From: Spirochaetaceae bacterium
Lineage (GTDB): Bacteria > Spirochaetota > Spirochaetia > Treponematales > Treponemataceae
Direction of reading: 5' to 3'
DNA: 64,000 nucleotides
Assembly (NCBI GenBank): GCA_017416145.1
Contig: JAFQDD010000004.1
Span: 42,429 to 106,428 of the forward strand
The notes under the pieces are model-generated. The model was given only the letters and a program-made list of their open reading frames with translations, had not been told where the DNA came from and made no database searches. Shown here in pieces: positions 35,110-43,955 of this stretch (position 1 is its first letter; each line of letters starts with the position of its first letter). The position numbers and the translations under genes are program-made.

Positions 35110-35373
35110 ATGATATTCACTACTATTTTAGGAATCATTTTACTTTTTTTTATTCATTCAATAAAAAAATTTACAACAACATTTCAAGGGAAAGTTTTTT
35201 GCTTAGTGATGTGGGTTGTAGAAATAATCCAATGCTTATTGAGAAAATCAATTAACTTATTTTGCAAAAATGGATTCTTCTCAATTATTTTAATGATTTT
35301 ATTTCCAATACTTCTTCTAAGTATATATCACTTATTCAAATCTTATCTCGAAACAAAAAAGAAAGAGGACTAA
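35110..35373 (+). CDS. Small membrane protein
   Basis: An 87-residue protein from the ATG at 35110 after AGGAAAC. Two hydrophobic stretches (FTTILGIILLFFIHSI and FFSIILMILFPILLLSI) flank a polar centre; the C-terminus is KKKED. It lies 3 bp before the SHOCT gene, so it is part of the same operon. The function is unknown. Confidence 0.65.
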   Translation: MIFTTILGIILLFFIHSIKKFTTTFQGKVFCLVMWVVEIIQCLLRKSINLFCKNGFFSIILMILFPILLLSIYHLFKSYLETKKKED

Positions 35374-35376
35374 ACT

Positions 35377-36435
35377 ATGTATTTTTCAGAAATAATCGGA
35401 CAAATCGGAAAAGGCAATTATATTTTTGATAAAAATAATCAAGTTATTTTAGAAATAGTTGAAGGAAAAATTAAGATACAATTCTATCCAGAAAATGCAA
35501 AAGTTATTTGTAACTCTGAAGAAGTTGAAGTTTCTTTAGAACAATTTTCTGATTTTACATTCGAAGAAAGAGAGTCTGAAGTTGATGGTGAAGAAAATCA
35601 AGTTGCATTATTGTTTAATAATGACGAGATTTTAGTTTGCACAGAATCAAAAAGTTCTACAATACAAGCTTTATTTGAATCATTTAGTAATTTATTTGAT
35701 GATGAAGTTGAGTGTTCTCCAAAATTTCAAGTTGAAAAATTAATCGATGATTTGTCTATCGATTGTGAAAAAGATTATAATCCATCAATTTGGAAAATTC
35801 TTTTACAATACAATAAAAAAATTGAAAAAGCATTTGACGAAGGTGATTTTAAACCAAATTCACAAATAATTTTTTTCTTAGAAGAAGAATCTGGTAAAAT
35901 AGCAAGTAATTTAGGAGAAACAGCTAAAAAAGGTTTTTCAAATCTAGTAAAAAACTTTAATGGTCTTGGCAGTCTTGTTCAAGCTGGTATCGGGATTGCA
36001 AAAGCAGCAGGAACAAGAATCGCTAAAGGTATGGTAAATAATTTATTTTCTGAAAAAAATATTATGCTTTTAACAAATCAAAATGTTGTTCTAATAAAAA
36101 AAGATGAAATTTGTTCTTTTGATTTTGATGAAGTTGGTGAAATATTTGAGGCTCGTCAAGATGAAACTCTAGCAGGAGTTGTAGATATTTTTGACGAAAC
36201 TGATGAACTAATTTTAAGCAATATTAGTCAAAATGATTGGAATCTTTTTAAAAAAGAATTAAGAAACTTGAAAAAAAGTTCAGCACAAAATATTTCTATG
36301 GAATCCTCTGAGGAAGAAGATGAATTTACCATTGCACAAAAGAAAATTCTCAAATTAAAAATGATGCTTGATAATGGAATTATTACTCAAGAAGATTTTG
36401 ATGCTAAAAAAGCAGAAATATTATCAACAATTTAG
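35377..36435 (+). CDS. SHOCT-domain protein
   Basis: A 352-residue acidic protein. The C-terminal 35 residues (KKILKLKMMLDNGIITQEDFDAKKAEIL) are a SHOCT motif, found at protein ends and thought to mediate oligomerisation. Residues 225-295 (EKNIMLLTNQNVVLIKKDEICSFDFDEVGEI) look like a PH-type beta domain. A glycine/alanine-rich segment at 180-215 could be amphipathic or membrane-inserting. It is flanked by a small membrane protein and a YbjN-like protein in the XRE-controlled operon. A membrane-associated effector is only a guess. Confidence 0.7.
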   Translation: MYFSEIIGQIGKGNYIFDKNNQVILEIVEGKIKIQFYPENAKVICNSEEVEVSLEQFSDFTFEERESEVDGEENQVALLFNNDEILVCTESKSSTIQALFESFSNLFDDEVECSPKFQVEKLIDDLSIDCEKDYNPSIWKILLQYNKKIEKAFDEGDFKPNSQIIFFLEEESGKIASNLGETAKKGFSNLVKNFNGLGSLVQAGIGIAKAAGTRIAKGMVNNLFSEKNIMLLTNQNVVLIKKDEICSFDFDEVGEIFEARQDETLAGVVDIFDETDELILSNISQNDWNLFKKELRNLKKSSAQNISMESSEEEDEFTIAQKKILKLKMMLDNGIITQEDFDAKKAEILSTI

Positions 36436-36447
36436 GAGGGATTTATT

Positions 36448-36825
36448 ATGGAAACTTGGAGCGAAGTACGTAAATATATTTTAGATAACTATGAGTTTGC
36501 TGAATATGATGAAAAAGAAGATGTGATAGTTATTGGACTCATATTTAAAGATTGGAGAACACAACAAGTTTTTGTAACAAGAATAAATGATTCTATTATG
36601 ATTTTTTCACTAATAGGAGAAATAAATCGAAATGATTTATTGGATATTTTAAATGATGACGACTTACGTTACTGTATAAAACGAAATGGAAAAGGTGAAT
36701 ATTTTTTATCTCAATTTTTTTCTATAAATGTAGTTTCGGAAAAATTACTTGATGAAACAATATCTAATATCGCTGCTTCTGCGGATGAAATAGAAAGAAA
36801 ATATATTGGAGAAGATGCGTTTTAA
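36448..36825 (+). CDS. YbjN/T3SS-chaperone-like protein
   Basis: A 125-residue acidic protein with an alternating alpha/beta layout (TWSEVRKYILDNYEF, QQVFVTRINDSIMIFSLIG, LDETISNIAASADEIE) that resembles the YbjN and type III secretion chaperone fold. It follows the SHOCT gene by 12 bp with a GGAGGGA ribosome site and is the last gene before a terminator. The assignment is by overall pattern and tentative. Confidence 0.6.
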   Translation: METWSEVRKYILDNYEFAEYDEKEDVIVIGLIFKDWRTQQVFVTRINDSIMIFSLIGEINRNDLLDILNDDDLRYCIKRNGKGEYFLSQFFSINVVSEKLLDETISNIAASADEIERKYIGEDAF

Positions 36826-36858
36826 TTAAGCATATTTTCTAAGTTTTCAATTTGTTAT

Positions 36859-36896
36859 AATCCCGATTCTCTTTCAAAGTAATCGGGATTTTTTTT
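36859..36896 (+). terminator. Terminator of the XRE-controlled operon
   Basis: AATCCCGATT and AATCGGGATT form a perfect 10-bp stem with a 12-base loop and a run of seven T. Confidence 0.93.
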
Positions 36897-36966
36897 ACAA
36901 AAGCTATTTCGATTTTTTTAACTTTACCTTGACAATTTTGAAATTGAATTTCATAATATTTGAAGT

Positions 36967-38175
36967 ATGATTTATAGAAACTTTGAAAACATAATTAAAA
37001 CCGCTCTTCAATTTTTTCCTTGCGTAACATTAACAGGAGCGAGACAAACTGGAAAAACAACGTTGTTAAAATCAATGTTACCAAATTACAATTACATTTC
37101 TTTAGATTTGCCAAGTATTGCCTCAATGGCTGAAGAAACTCCTGATGCTTTTTTTGAAAAATACAAAACACCTTTAATAATTGATGAAGTACAATATGCA
37201 CCAAAACTATTTAGATACTTAAAAGATAAATTAGATCAAAATCGACACGAAATGGAACAACTTGTTTTAACAGGAAGTCAAAAATTTGAATTAATGAAAA
37301 ATCTTTCCGAAAGTTTAACTGGAAGAACTGCAATTCTAGAACTAGAAGGACTTTCTTGGGATGAGTTTAAAAATTATCATACAGATGATAAAACAGCTAG
37401 TTTTGAAAAGTTTATTATTAGAGGTGGATTTCCAGAACTTACACGGGAACCTAATCTACCTTTGGATATGTTTTTTTCAAGTTATCTTGCAACTTATTTG
37501 GAACGTGATGTACGTCAACTTGTAAATGTTTCAAATCTACGAACTTTTGAACAATTCATTCGTTTACTTGCAATAAGAAATGCAAACCAACTTGATATGA
37601 CTGATATTGCAAACAATCTTGGAATTAGTTCAAAAACAGTTGCATCTTGGGTTAGTGTTTTAGAAACTTCTGGTCAAATTACATTGTTACAACCTTACTT
37701 TGGTAATTATGGAAAACGAATTGTAAAAACACCAAAAATTTACTTTAATGATACAGGGCTTTTGTGCTGGCTTTTGGGCATTGAAGAAGAAAATTTAAAA
37801 TCATCCCCTTTTATTGGAAACATTATTGAAACAGTTGTTTTTGCAGAACTTAGAAAAAAGAATAAACTAAACAATAATAAAAAACAAATTTATTATTACA
37901 GAGATGTAAGTCAAACTGAAGTAGATTTTTTTGTCCTTGGCAATGGATGTAAAATGATAGAAGTAAAAAATTCTGTAAATCCAAAATCTGATGCAGCCCA
38001 AGGCATAAAAAAACTTTATGACAGATTTCTTCAACAAGGAAAAATTCCTTCAGAACTGGAACCCTTATCTTTTTACATCGCTTGTAACACTCCTGCAAAT
38101 TATAACATGAAAGTATCTACATCTGAAAAACCAATTAATGTGAAAGTTGTAAATGTAAAAGATTTGGAAGTATAA
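36967..38175 (+). CDS. DUF4143 AAA-type ATPase (copy 3)
   Basis: A 402-residue protein. Walker A is TGARQTGKTT near residues 22-31, Walker B PLIIDEVQYAP near 68-78, the LVLTGSQKFELM sensor, LSWDEF, and the DUF4143 part with TEVDFFVLGNGCKMIEVKNS. No ribosome site is evident before the ATG; the upstream TTGACAATT could be a promoter. Free-standing single gene. Confidence 0.9.
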   Translation: MIYRNFENIIKTALQFFPCVTLTGARQTGKTTLLKSMLPNYNYISLDLPSIASMAEETPDAFFEKYKTPLIIDEVQYAPKLFRYLKDKLDQNRHEMEQLVLTGSQKFELMKNLSESLTGRTAILELEGLSWDEFKNYHTDDKTASFEKFIIRGGFPELTREPNLPLDMFFSSYLATYLERDVRQLVNVSNLRTFEQFIRLLAIRNANQLDMTDIANNLGISSKTVASWVSVLETSGQITLLQPYFGNYGKRIVKTPKIYFNDTGLLCWLLGIEEENLKSSPFIGNIIETVVFAELRKKNKLNNNKKQIYYYRDVSQTEVDFFVLGNGCKMIEVKNSVNPKSDAAQGIKKLYDRFLQQGKIPSELEPLSFYIACNTPANYNMKVSTSEKPINVKVVNVKDLEV

Positions 38176-38277
38176 AAACATACAGGTTCCCTACTCTTTC
38201 TTTTTTTCTGGACAAGTAACTATTTCTTTCCCAACCAAAAACCACCAAATCTATTTCGATTTTTTTCTAAATAGTTC

Positions 38278-38332
38278 TTGACAAGTTTTTTATCCTGTTG
38301 TATAAAGTATTTAGAAAAACTTCTAATTAGAA
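38278..38332 (+). promoter_or_regulatory. Promoter and operator of the sdpR-like gene
   Basis: TTGACA (38278-38283), 17-bp spacer, TATAAA (38301-38306). A perfect 12-bp palindrome TTCTAATTAGAA follows at 38321-38332, just downstream of the transcription start, flanked by GTATTTAG and CTAAATAC. It is well placed to be the ArsR-type repressor's own operator. Confidence 0.85.
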
Positions 38333-38378
38333 AGTCATCTAAATACAAAACAAATCAAGGAGGAATTTCAAAGGAATT

Positions 38379-38639
38379 ATGGCTTTTGCTGATACTTTCA
38401 AAGCATTGTCAGACCCTGCTCGTCGGGAGATTCTGGAATTGCTAAAATCTGGGCAACTTTCAGCCGGGGATATTGCAGCCAAGTTTGATATGACAAACGC
38501 TACAATTTCTTATCATCTTTCGATTTTGAAAAAGGCCGATTTAGTTCGGGAATCGAGACAAAAAAACTTTATTTTTTACGAGTTAAATGCAAGTGTTTTT
38601 GAAGAATTGATGCTTTGGTTCAGCCAATTCAAAAAATAA
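38379..38639 (+). CDS. sdpR: ArsR/SdpR-family autorepressor
   Basis: An 86-residue winged-helix protein (FKALSDPARREILELLKSGQLSAGDIAAKFDMTNATISYHLSILKKADLV). Metal-binding cysteines of classical ArsR are absent; the sequence is of the SdpR type that represses an immunity gene in response to a peptide toxin or envelope signal. It precedes an sdpI-like gene, the expected partner. A consensus promoter with a palindromic operator is upstream, and the ATG follows AAGGAGG at some distance. Confidence 0.9.
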   Translation: MAFADTFKALSDPARREILELLKSGQLSAGDIAAKFDMTNATISYHLSILKKADLVRESRQKNFIFYELNASVFEELMLWFSQFKK

Positions 38640-38684
38640 GCATTTTATTATCACTTTTACATTATTTATAGGAGACAAAGAAAG

Positions 38685-38811
38685 CAACTTCTCCTAAAAT
38701 TGCGTCGAAGTTGTTTTCTGTAAAGTTTGCGTTGCAAACTTTATAATCTATCGCTGTTTCTCATTTCATTGCGAAACAGCTTAAAAAGTATACTCGGAAG
38801 TTGAAACTTCC
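38685..38811. repeat. Four consecutive hairpins between sdpR and sdpI
   Basis: Stems: CAACTTC/GAAGTTG (38685-38713), AAAGTTTGC/GCAAACTTT (38722-38742), GCTGTTTC/GAAACAGC (38753-38780) and GGAAGTT/AACTTCC (38796-38811). None is followed by a strong T-run. The second shares its TTTGCGTTGCAAA core with hairpins elsewhere in the window. Confidence 0.6.
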
Positions 38812-38838
38812 TCATAAACTTTTTATAGGAGAATTTTT

Positions 38839-39489
38839 ATGTCAGAGAAAAAATCAATTTTTAACTTAACTTTTTTTATTACAAGCCTACTTTGCCTTGT
38901 TCCAATTATTGTGGGATTTATCCTTTGGGACAAATTGCCTGAAAACATTCCACAACAATACGGATACAATGACGAAGCAACATGGAGTCTGCCAAAACTT
39001 TGGGGAATCCTAACAATGCCACTTGTTTTGTTTGTAATAAATTTGATAATGCACCTTATTATCACTTTTTCAAAAAAAGAATACAACCAAAAAGTTGTAA
39101 ATGTTACTTACTGGATTATTCCAATTTTAGCTTGTGCTGTGGGAATTTTTATGCTTCTAAAACCAATCGGGATAAATATTGAAACATTCCAATTTGTGGC
39201 AATTATTCTTGGAATACTTTTTATGATTCTTGGAAATTATCTTCCAAAAACTGAACCAAATCATGTTATTGGCGTTCGAGCTCCTTGGACAATGAACAAT
39301 CCAGAAGTTTGGAGAAAAGTTCACCGTGTTTCTGGCTTCGTTCTTGTGTTGCTAGGTTTATTCATTTTGATAACCTGCTTCACACAAATCGGAAAAGTTG
39401 CTTTCATTGCAGCCACAGTCTTCGCAGTAATTTTTATGCTAGTTTATTCAATCGTAATGGCAGTAAAATATAACAAAAAAGAAAAGTAA
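38839..39489 (+). CDS. sdpI: SdpI-family membrane immunity protein
   Basis: A 216-residue protein with six hydrophobic segments. The N-terminal part matches DUF1648 (NIPQQYGYNDEATWSLPK), and the C-terminal part matches SdpI (LGNYLPKTEPNHVIGVRAPWTMNNPEVWRKVHRVSG). SdpI protects against the SDP toxin of Bacillus and senses it through SdpR; here no toxin gene is seen. The ATG follows TAGGAG. Confidence 0.9.
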   Translation: MSEKKSIFNLTFFITSLLCLVPIIVGFILWDKLPENIPQQYGYNDEATWSLPKLWGILTMPLVLFVINLIMHLIITFSKKEYNQKVVNVTYWIIPILACAVGIFMLLKPIGINIETFQFVAIILGILFMILGNYLPKTEPNHVIGVRAPWTMNNPEVWRKVHRVSGFVLVLLGLFILITCFTQIGKVAFIAATVFAVIFMLVYSIVMAVKYNKKEK

Positions 39490-39507
39490 GTTTATTAGAT
39501 GTGAGTT

Positions 39508-39545
39508 TGGGGAAAGGCTGATGCTTGGGCTTTTCCCCGAATTTT
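39508..39545 (+). terminator. Terminator after sdpI
   Basis: GGGGAAAG and CTTTTCCCC form the stem, followed by GAATTTT. About 20 bp past the stop. Confidence 0.75.
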
Positions 39546-39660
39546 ACTATTCACTATAAGTGAACTCTGCAACATTGCTCCAGACACTGTCAGAAATATT
39601 ATTGTTGGACCTTGTCACCTGAATCTGCTGTGATGGCTACAAACTTTGTTATGTGATTTT
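39546..39660 (-). repeat. attC-like cassette site A
   Basis: On the minus strand it opens with AAAATCACATAACAAAGT and GTAGCC, the same opening as site D. It is about 110 bp with imperfect internal pairing. It marks the left end of the minus-strand cassette array. Confidence 0.5.
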
Positions 39661-39852
39661 ATTCATCATCAAGAGTAATTACTTCTCCATCAAATATACC
39701 AATTAAATTATTTTCATCATAAGGTTTCAATTTTATGTCATAACCTCTTGTAATCTGTGCTTTTAAATTAATTTTATCGACATGTTTTATGCTCATTAGA
39801 TCAACACATTCACAAATTGCAATACCTTTATCTTTTTATCAATATTTACCAT
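39659..39852 (-). pseudogene. Small cassette gene with a frameshift
   Basis: An ATG at 39852 opens a frame that stops after 18 codons. The neighbouring frame continues from KDKGIAICECVDLMSIKH to TLDDE and stops two bases before site A. One frameshift joins them into a protein of about 64 residues. An alternative is a 45-residue protein from the internal ATG. Confidence 0.45.
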
Positions 39853-39898
39853 TTTTTATACCTAAAAACGAAAATTTCGCACCATAATTAACACATAT

Positions 39899-40414
39899 TT
39901 AATCCTCAAAATATTCTATTGTTGAAGTATTATCTTTTTTTCTCAACTGAAAACTTCCAATAGGAATCATTTCTTTTTTTTTCAAAAATATTGATACAAA
40001 GCGTTCTATCATTTGTCTATCCATTATTTTATCATTTCTAACATTTGCTACCAATTGTTCAACTTTTTTGTCAAATATATTTGGATAACGAGAATCAAAA
40101 TATTGAAAATTTAAATAATAATTTTTTTTCCAGCATTTTTCCTTCTTATCAAAATAATATTTATAATTAGACAAATCATTTTTTGATTTTACTTTCATTA
40201 CAACTTTACAATTGCAGTCAGAATTTTCAAAATCAATTCCATACAAACAGGCAAATTCATTATCAATGATTTTTGGAATCCATTTTATGAAATCTATTGG
40301 ATTAACATATTTATCATTTATATACCAAGTCTTTAATTCATTACACCAGAGTGCACCTAATTTCTTTACTATATCTTTCTCTTCAAAATCAACATTTAAA
40401 CAAAATAAACTCAT
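39899..40414 (-). CDS. DUF5710-like protein
   Basis: A 171-residue protein. Its start, LNVDFEEKDIVKKLGALWCNELKTWYI, is the DUF5710 pattern (a short domain found near DNA-handling proteins). The rest has several cysteines (CNCKVVM) and basic stretches. The ATG follows GGAGGATATTAAGAA. It is a single-gene unit between cassette sites. Confidence 0.7.
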   Translation of the reverse strand: MSLFCLNVDFEEKDIVKKLGALWCNELKTWYINDKYVNPIDFIKWIPKIIDNEFACLYGIDFENSDCNCKVVMKVKSKNDLSNYKYYFDKKEKCWKKNYYLNFQYFDSRYPNIFDKKVEQLVANVRNDKIMDRQMIERFVSIFLKKKEMIPIGSFQLRKKDNTSTIEYFED

Positions 40415-40424
40415 TTCTTAATAT

Positions 40425-40520
40425 CCTCCAAAAGTACCATGTCCGACTATACAACCACAACCTTGTGCACCTAGAAATTCAATTCATTTATACACCAAAC
40501 TTAATTCGGTAAATAAATAT
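40425..40520 (-). repeat. attC-like cassette site E
   Basis: Its right-hand end on the minus strand, ATAGTCGGACATGGTACTTT, matches site F almost exactly. It lies between the EcoRII-like gene and the DUF5710 gene, just before the ribosome site of the latter. Confidence 0.45.
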
Positions 40521-40523
40521 ACC

Positions 40524-41693
40524 TTATTTTTCTATTTCTTTGATGTATTCAATAAATTTCTTTACTGACCAAATATCTGTTTGATATTTTTGGGGATATG
40601 TTTTTATGTATCTTGCTGGAACGACCAAAACGACTTTTTCACTTTTCATTTCTTCAAGTTGAGCGGAAGAAATCCCTTGTTGAAGAGTACAAAGAAATTT
40701 GTTTTGCGAACGCAATCTGTCAGCTTCGTTTAATACTTGTCGCCAGCGGTCTTTACATGTTGTTTTTGCTGCAAGTGAAGCAAGTTTTTCAACAGGAAAC
40801 GATGCATTATGGTAGGATTCTATTGAAGGAAAAATAAAATCAGGCTTTTTATTACCTTCTGTTATTCCCTGTGAAGTAAAAGTTATAGAATTTCCTGTAA
40901 ACAGAGAACTTAAATGATGCTCCAAACTTTTACCAGCACGACTTTTTCTTCTATTTAATACTTGATTTGCAAGTTCTATGAATTTTTCAACATCTGAAAA
41001 ACCATTTTTTATTAAAGATGCATATCTATCGTGTTCAATCGCTCTGAAAAGTCGATATTCAACTTCAGTCCAATCAAGCAATTTATCATCTGGCTTTAGT
41101 TGAATGTATTCGTTATGGTCAAAAACTAAATTTTGGATTCTTTGTGCTTCAAGGGACATTTGTTCTGACGATGGAAAATCTGTTGTCAGCGATTTAATAA
41201 ATTCTTGAATTGCAAGTTTTTCTTTTTCTTCAGGATTTGATTCGGTATTAATTAAGCGATTGGTCTCAGCCGGAGTTATTCCAAAATAATCAAGAAAATA
41301 ATTAATCTCCTCTTCAGTTTCAAGAACATAGCCTTTATATGATGTATCTTTTTGTTTTAAGATTACAACCAAAGAGCCTGTAAATTCAGGTTTTAGGAAA
41401 GGGAATTTTCTTCCCAAACCAGTGATTCTATATTCGTTTCGTGTACCTCGACCATAATAATTAAAATGGACATCTGTTTCAAAATCATCTTGCCATTTTA
41501 TTTTATTAAATACTTTCTTATTTTCGCCTTTTATGCCTGGAGTATTAAAAATGAGAGAAACTGAATTTTGGGGAATATAAATTCCACTTTGATGACCTCC
41601 AGTTTCTCCTGTGTCGTTTGCGGATAGAAATTTACAAAATACTCTTTCACTGTTTGATGTATCTTCTATTATCTTTGATACAATGTTTTCCAT
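40524..41693 (-). CDS. EcoRII-family restriction endonuclease
   Basis: A 389-residue type IIE enzyme. The N-terminal effector-binding domain starts with the hallmark NDTGETGGHQSGIYIP (residues 25-40). The catalytic PD-(D/E)XK domain spans about 240-385, with NRRKSRAGKSLEHHL, GNKKPDFIFPS and LAAKTTCKDRWRQ. Relatives cut at CCWGG and need two copies of the site. Its partner is the Dcm-like methylase 10 bp upstream. The pair occupies one unit of the cassette array. Confidence 0.92.
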   Translation of the reverse strand: MENIVSKIIEDTSNSERVFCKFLSANDTGETGGHQSGIYIPQNSVSLIFNTPGIKGENKKVFNKIKWQDDFETDVHFNYYGRGTRNEYRITGLGRKFPFLKPEFTGSLVVILKQKDTSYKGYVLETEEEINYFLDYFGITPAETNRLINTESNPEEKEKLAIQEFIKSLTTDFPSSEQMSLEAQRIQNLVFDHNEYIQLKPDDKLLDWTEVEYRLFRAIEHDRYASLIKNGFSDVEKFIELANQVLNRRKSRAGKSLEHHLSSLFTGNSITFTSQGITEGNKKPDFIFPSIESYHNASFPVEKLASLAAKTTCKDRWRQVLNEADRLRSQNKFLCTLQQGISSAQLEEMKSEKVVLVVPARYIKTYPQKYQTDIWSVKKFIEYIKEIEK

Positions 41694-41703
41694 AAAATAC
41701 CCT

Positions 41704-42999
41704 TTAAATTACAATTCTTTTTTCTGCATAAATGCGTTCTGTTTTTGATTTTTCTTTTTTGATTTCTTCAATTAAAAATGGTTTTATAAATTCAGCTACT
41801 GCATAAAATAAAGGCACAACAACCGAATTTCCAAACTGTTTATAGGCTCTTGTATCTGAAACAGGAATAACATAATCATCGGGAAATCCCATAAGTCTAG
41901 CACATTCCCGAGGGGTAAGACGGCGAGGATTTTTCCCTTCCCCTTGTGAAATTAATATTTCTGAACCGTCTTTGTAATACCTTGCCGAAAGCGTTCTTGC
42001 AATATCATTTTCATTAACAAGTCCATAGCCAAAACCATTTCCCATTGAACGATGTTTTTGTGCATAGGCTTGTAAGTAAGTCCAAAGATTATCTGTTAAT
42101 GTATATTTATCCAAAACTTTATTATGTTCAAAATCAAAATACTTATCACCGTCTTGTGGCAGTCTTGGTTCTGTTCCGTCAGTTTTATGAAGAATACTTC
42201 CGAGCTTTATTTCTCCTTTTGGCGGAAGTTCCATATTATCAAGTGAAAAATTAACTTTATTTTTAAAACCGACAATTACAATTCGTTCACGATGCTGAGG
42301 AACCCAACTTTGACCGTCAATTATTCTGTAACTACAGGTATAGCCTAAATCCTGCGTTAGAGTTTCCCAAATAATTTTAAATGTATTTCCTTTGTCATGG
42401 GATTTTAAATTTTTTACATTTTCAAGAACAAATACTTTTGGTTGCTTTTTTTTTATAATTCTAGCAACATCAAGAAATAATGTACCCTGTGTTTTATCTT
42501 CAAAACCTGTAGGTCGCCCAAGAGATTTCTTCTTGGAAACACCGGCAATACTGAATGGCTGACATGGAAAACCTGCCAACAGAACATCATGATCTGGAAT
42601 ATCTTCTGCTTTTACTTTTGTAATATCTCCGTTTATCGCATGTTTTGACGGATAATTATTACTATAAGTTTTTTGAGCGAATTCGTCCCATTCAGACGTG
42701 TAAAGACATTTTCCACCAGCTTGTTCAAAACCTTTTCTAATACCACCTATTCCTGCAAATAAGTCTATAAAAGTAAAATCACCATCTTTCTCATCATTTT
42801 CCTGTGCAGGAATTTTTCTTGAAATCATATTTACCAATCTGTCCGCTATAAAGTTTTTGGGCTGAACAGATCCATTTAACCAACGATGAATTGAACTCGG
42901 ACTAACCTGTAACTCAGTAGCAACATCTGAAATAGAGTACAATTTTGTAACTTGTTCTAGCAAGTCTATGATTGAGGACTGAAAAAAGGATTCCCCCAT
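41704..42999 (-). CDS. Dcm-like C5-cytosine methyltransferase with N-terminal HTH
   Basis: A 431-residue enzyme. Residues 20-60 are a helix-turn-helix (SISDVATELQVSPSSIHRWLNGSVQPKNF), likely for self-regulation. The methylase core follows: motif I FIDLFAGIGGIRKGF (77-91), motif IV GFPCQPFSIAG with catalytic Cys146, motif VI VFVLENVKN, motif VIII QHRERIVIVGF, and motif X with GNSVVVP. It protects CCWGG-type sites against its EcoRII-like partner. Confidence 0.95.
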   Translation of the reverse strand: MGESFFQSSIIDLLEQVTKLYSISDVATELQVSPSSIHRWLNGSVQPKNFIADRLVNMISRKIPAQENDEKDGDFTFIDLFAGIGGIRKGFEQAGGKCLYTSEWDEFAQKTYSNNYPSKHAINGDITKVKAEDIPDHDVLLAGFPCQPFSIAGVSKKKSLGRPTGFEDKTQGTLFLDVARIIKKKQPKVFVLENVKNLKSHDKGNTFKIIWETLTQDLGYTCSYRIIDGQSWVPQHRERIVIVGFKNKVNFSLDNMELPPKGEIKLGSILHKTDGTEPRLPQDGDKYFDFEHNKVLDKYTLTDNLWTYLQAYAQKHRSMGNGFGYGLVNENDIARTLSARYYKDGSEILISQGEGKNPRRLTPRECARLMGFPDDYVIPVSDTRAYKQFGNSVVVPLFYAVAEFIKPFLIEEIKKEKSKTERIYAEKRIVI

Positions 43000-43065
43000 A
43001 ATTTACCTCTTAAACGGGAATTATTATTTGCATTATGCAATATTTATTCCCCATTTGTCAATTAC

Positions 43066-43145
43066 TACAGTGTCCTAAAATACTACTTAAACTGTGAACT
43101 CGACTCACAGTCAGCTACTAACCTTTGCTATATGATTATCATTTA
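43066..43145 (-). repeat. attC-like cassette site B
   Basis: On the minus strand: ATATAGCAAAGGTTAGTAGC, a TGTGA/TTCACA hairpin, then AGTTTAAGTA. The GTAGC-YGAC and GTTTAAGT blocks are shared with site D. It overlaps the last codon of the upstream gene and precedes the methylase unit. Confidence 0.5.
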
Positions 43146-43846
43146 TATCCAGACAATTCTAAGAGCTGTAACAAATATTTCCAATAATTATCAGCACTTT
43201 TTGTATATTCTATAATATTTTGTTCTGATAAATCTAATTTATAAGTTTTGTTGAATAATAAATAGTTAAAAAATTGATATACCAGTTTATCTGTTTCACC
43301 TAAATTTGAATACTGCACTTTTTCTAGGTCATTCTTGTTTTCTAGAAATATGTATTCTTGGATTCCTCTATCAAGATCCATTATATAGTAATAAAATCTT
43401 TCTTCAAAAGTAGTTGGATCATTTCTTGCATTTCCCCAAACTAACCACGGCCATATATCAAGTTCAAATTTTTGGATTGGCATTTCATATTTCCCATAAT
43501 TGTAGGAGCCTTGATTCCATGGATTCGTTACAAGTTTGCCGTCCTTATCAAAAACGGCTTCTTCTCCAGTTTTCTTTGTATATACTTGATTTTCTTCTTC
43601 GCCTCTCATTTTGTGTATATTGTTTTCATAAGTATTCTTAAGAATAAAATTTATTATCTTTAAATTTTCTTCAGGAACTTCTTCATTAAGATTTATGCTC
43701 AATTTTTCCAAACCATTTTTTAAGCATACTTCTAAATCTTCTACTGTATAAGATTTTTCAAATACTGATAGAATATTTTCTTTTGCAGAAACTGTGATAA
43801 TACACATTATAATTAAGAGTACAAACAAAAACATTTTTTTATTCAT
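43139..43846 (-). CDS. Secreted protein of unknown function (toxin-domain-like)
   Basis: A 235-residue protein with a signal peptide (MNKKMFLFVLLIIMCIITVSA). A central block, LVTNPWNQGSYNYG followed by DIWPWLVWGNARNDPTTF, resembles the tail domains of polymorphic toxins, where similar N-x-G-x-YNY and D-x-x-PW-x-x-WGN patterns occur; this is from memory of the pattern, not a search. No lipobox. It forms one cassette between sites C and B. Confidence 0.6.
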   Translation of the reverse strand: MNKKMFLFVLLIIMCIITVSAKENILSVFEKSYTVEDLEVCLKNGLEKLSINLNEEVPEENLKIINFILKNTYENNIHKMRGEEENQVYTKKTGEEAVFDKDGKLVTNPWNQGSYNYGKYEMPIQKFELDIWPWLVWGNARNDPTTFEERFYYYIMDLDRGIQEYIFLENKNDLEKVQYSNLGETDKLVYQFFNYLLFNKTYKLDLSEQNIIEYTKSADNYWKYLLQLLELSGYK

Positions 43847-43864
43847 TTTTTTACCCCCAAGAAT

Positions 43865-43955
43865 ACCCCAATCTGAGTTTCCTCATAACAACTGGTTGTA
43901 CCGCAGCAAACTTGACCAGCCGGCGGCTACGAACCTTTGTCAGTCTGTTTTATCC
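43865..43955 (-). repeat. attC-like cassette site C
   Basis: On the minus strand: ACAAAGGTTCGTAGCCGC, inner CCGGCTGG, ending AACCAGTTGTTATGAGG. GTTATGA is close to the GTTRRRY core of attC. Between the genes at 43950 and 43846. Confidence 0.5.
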
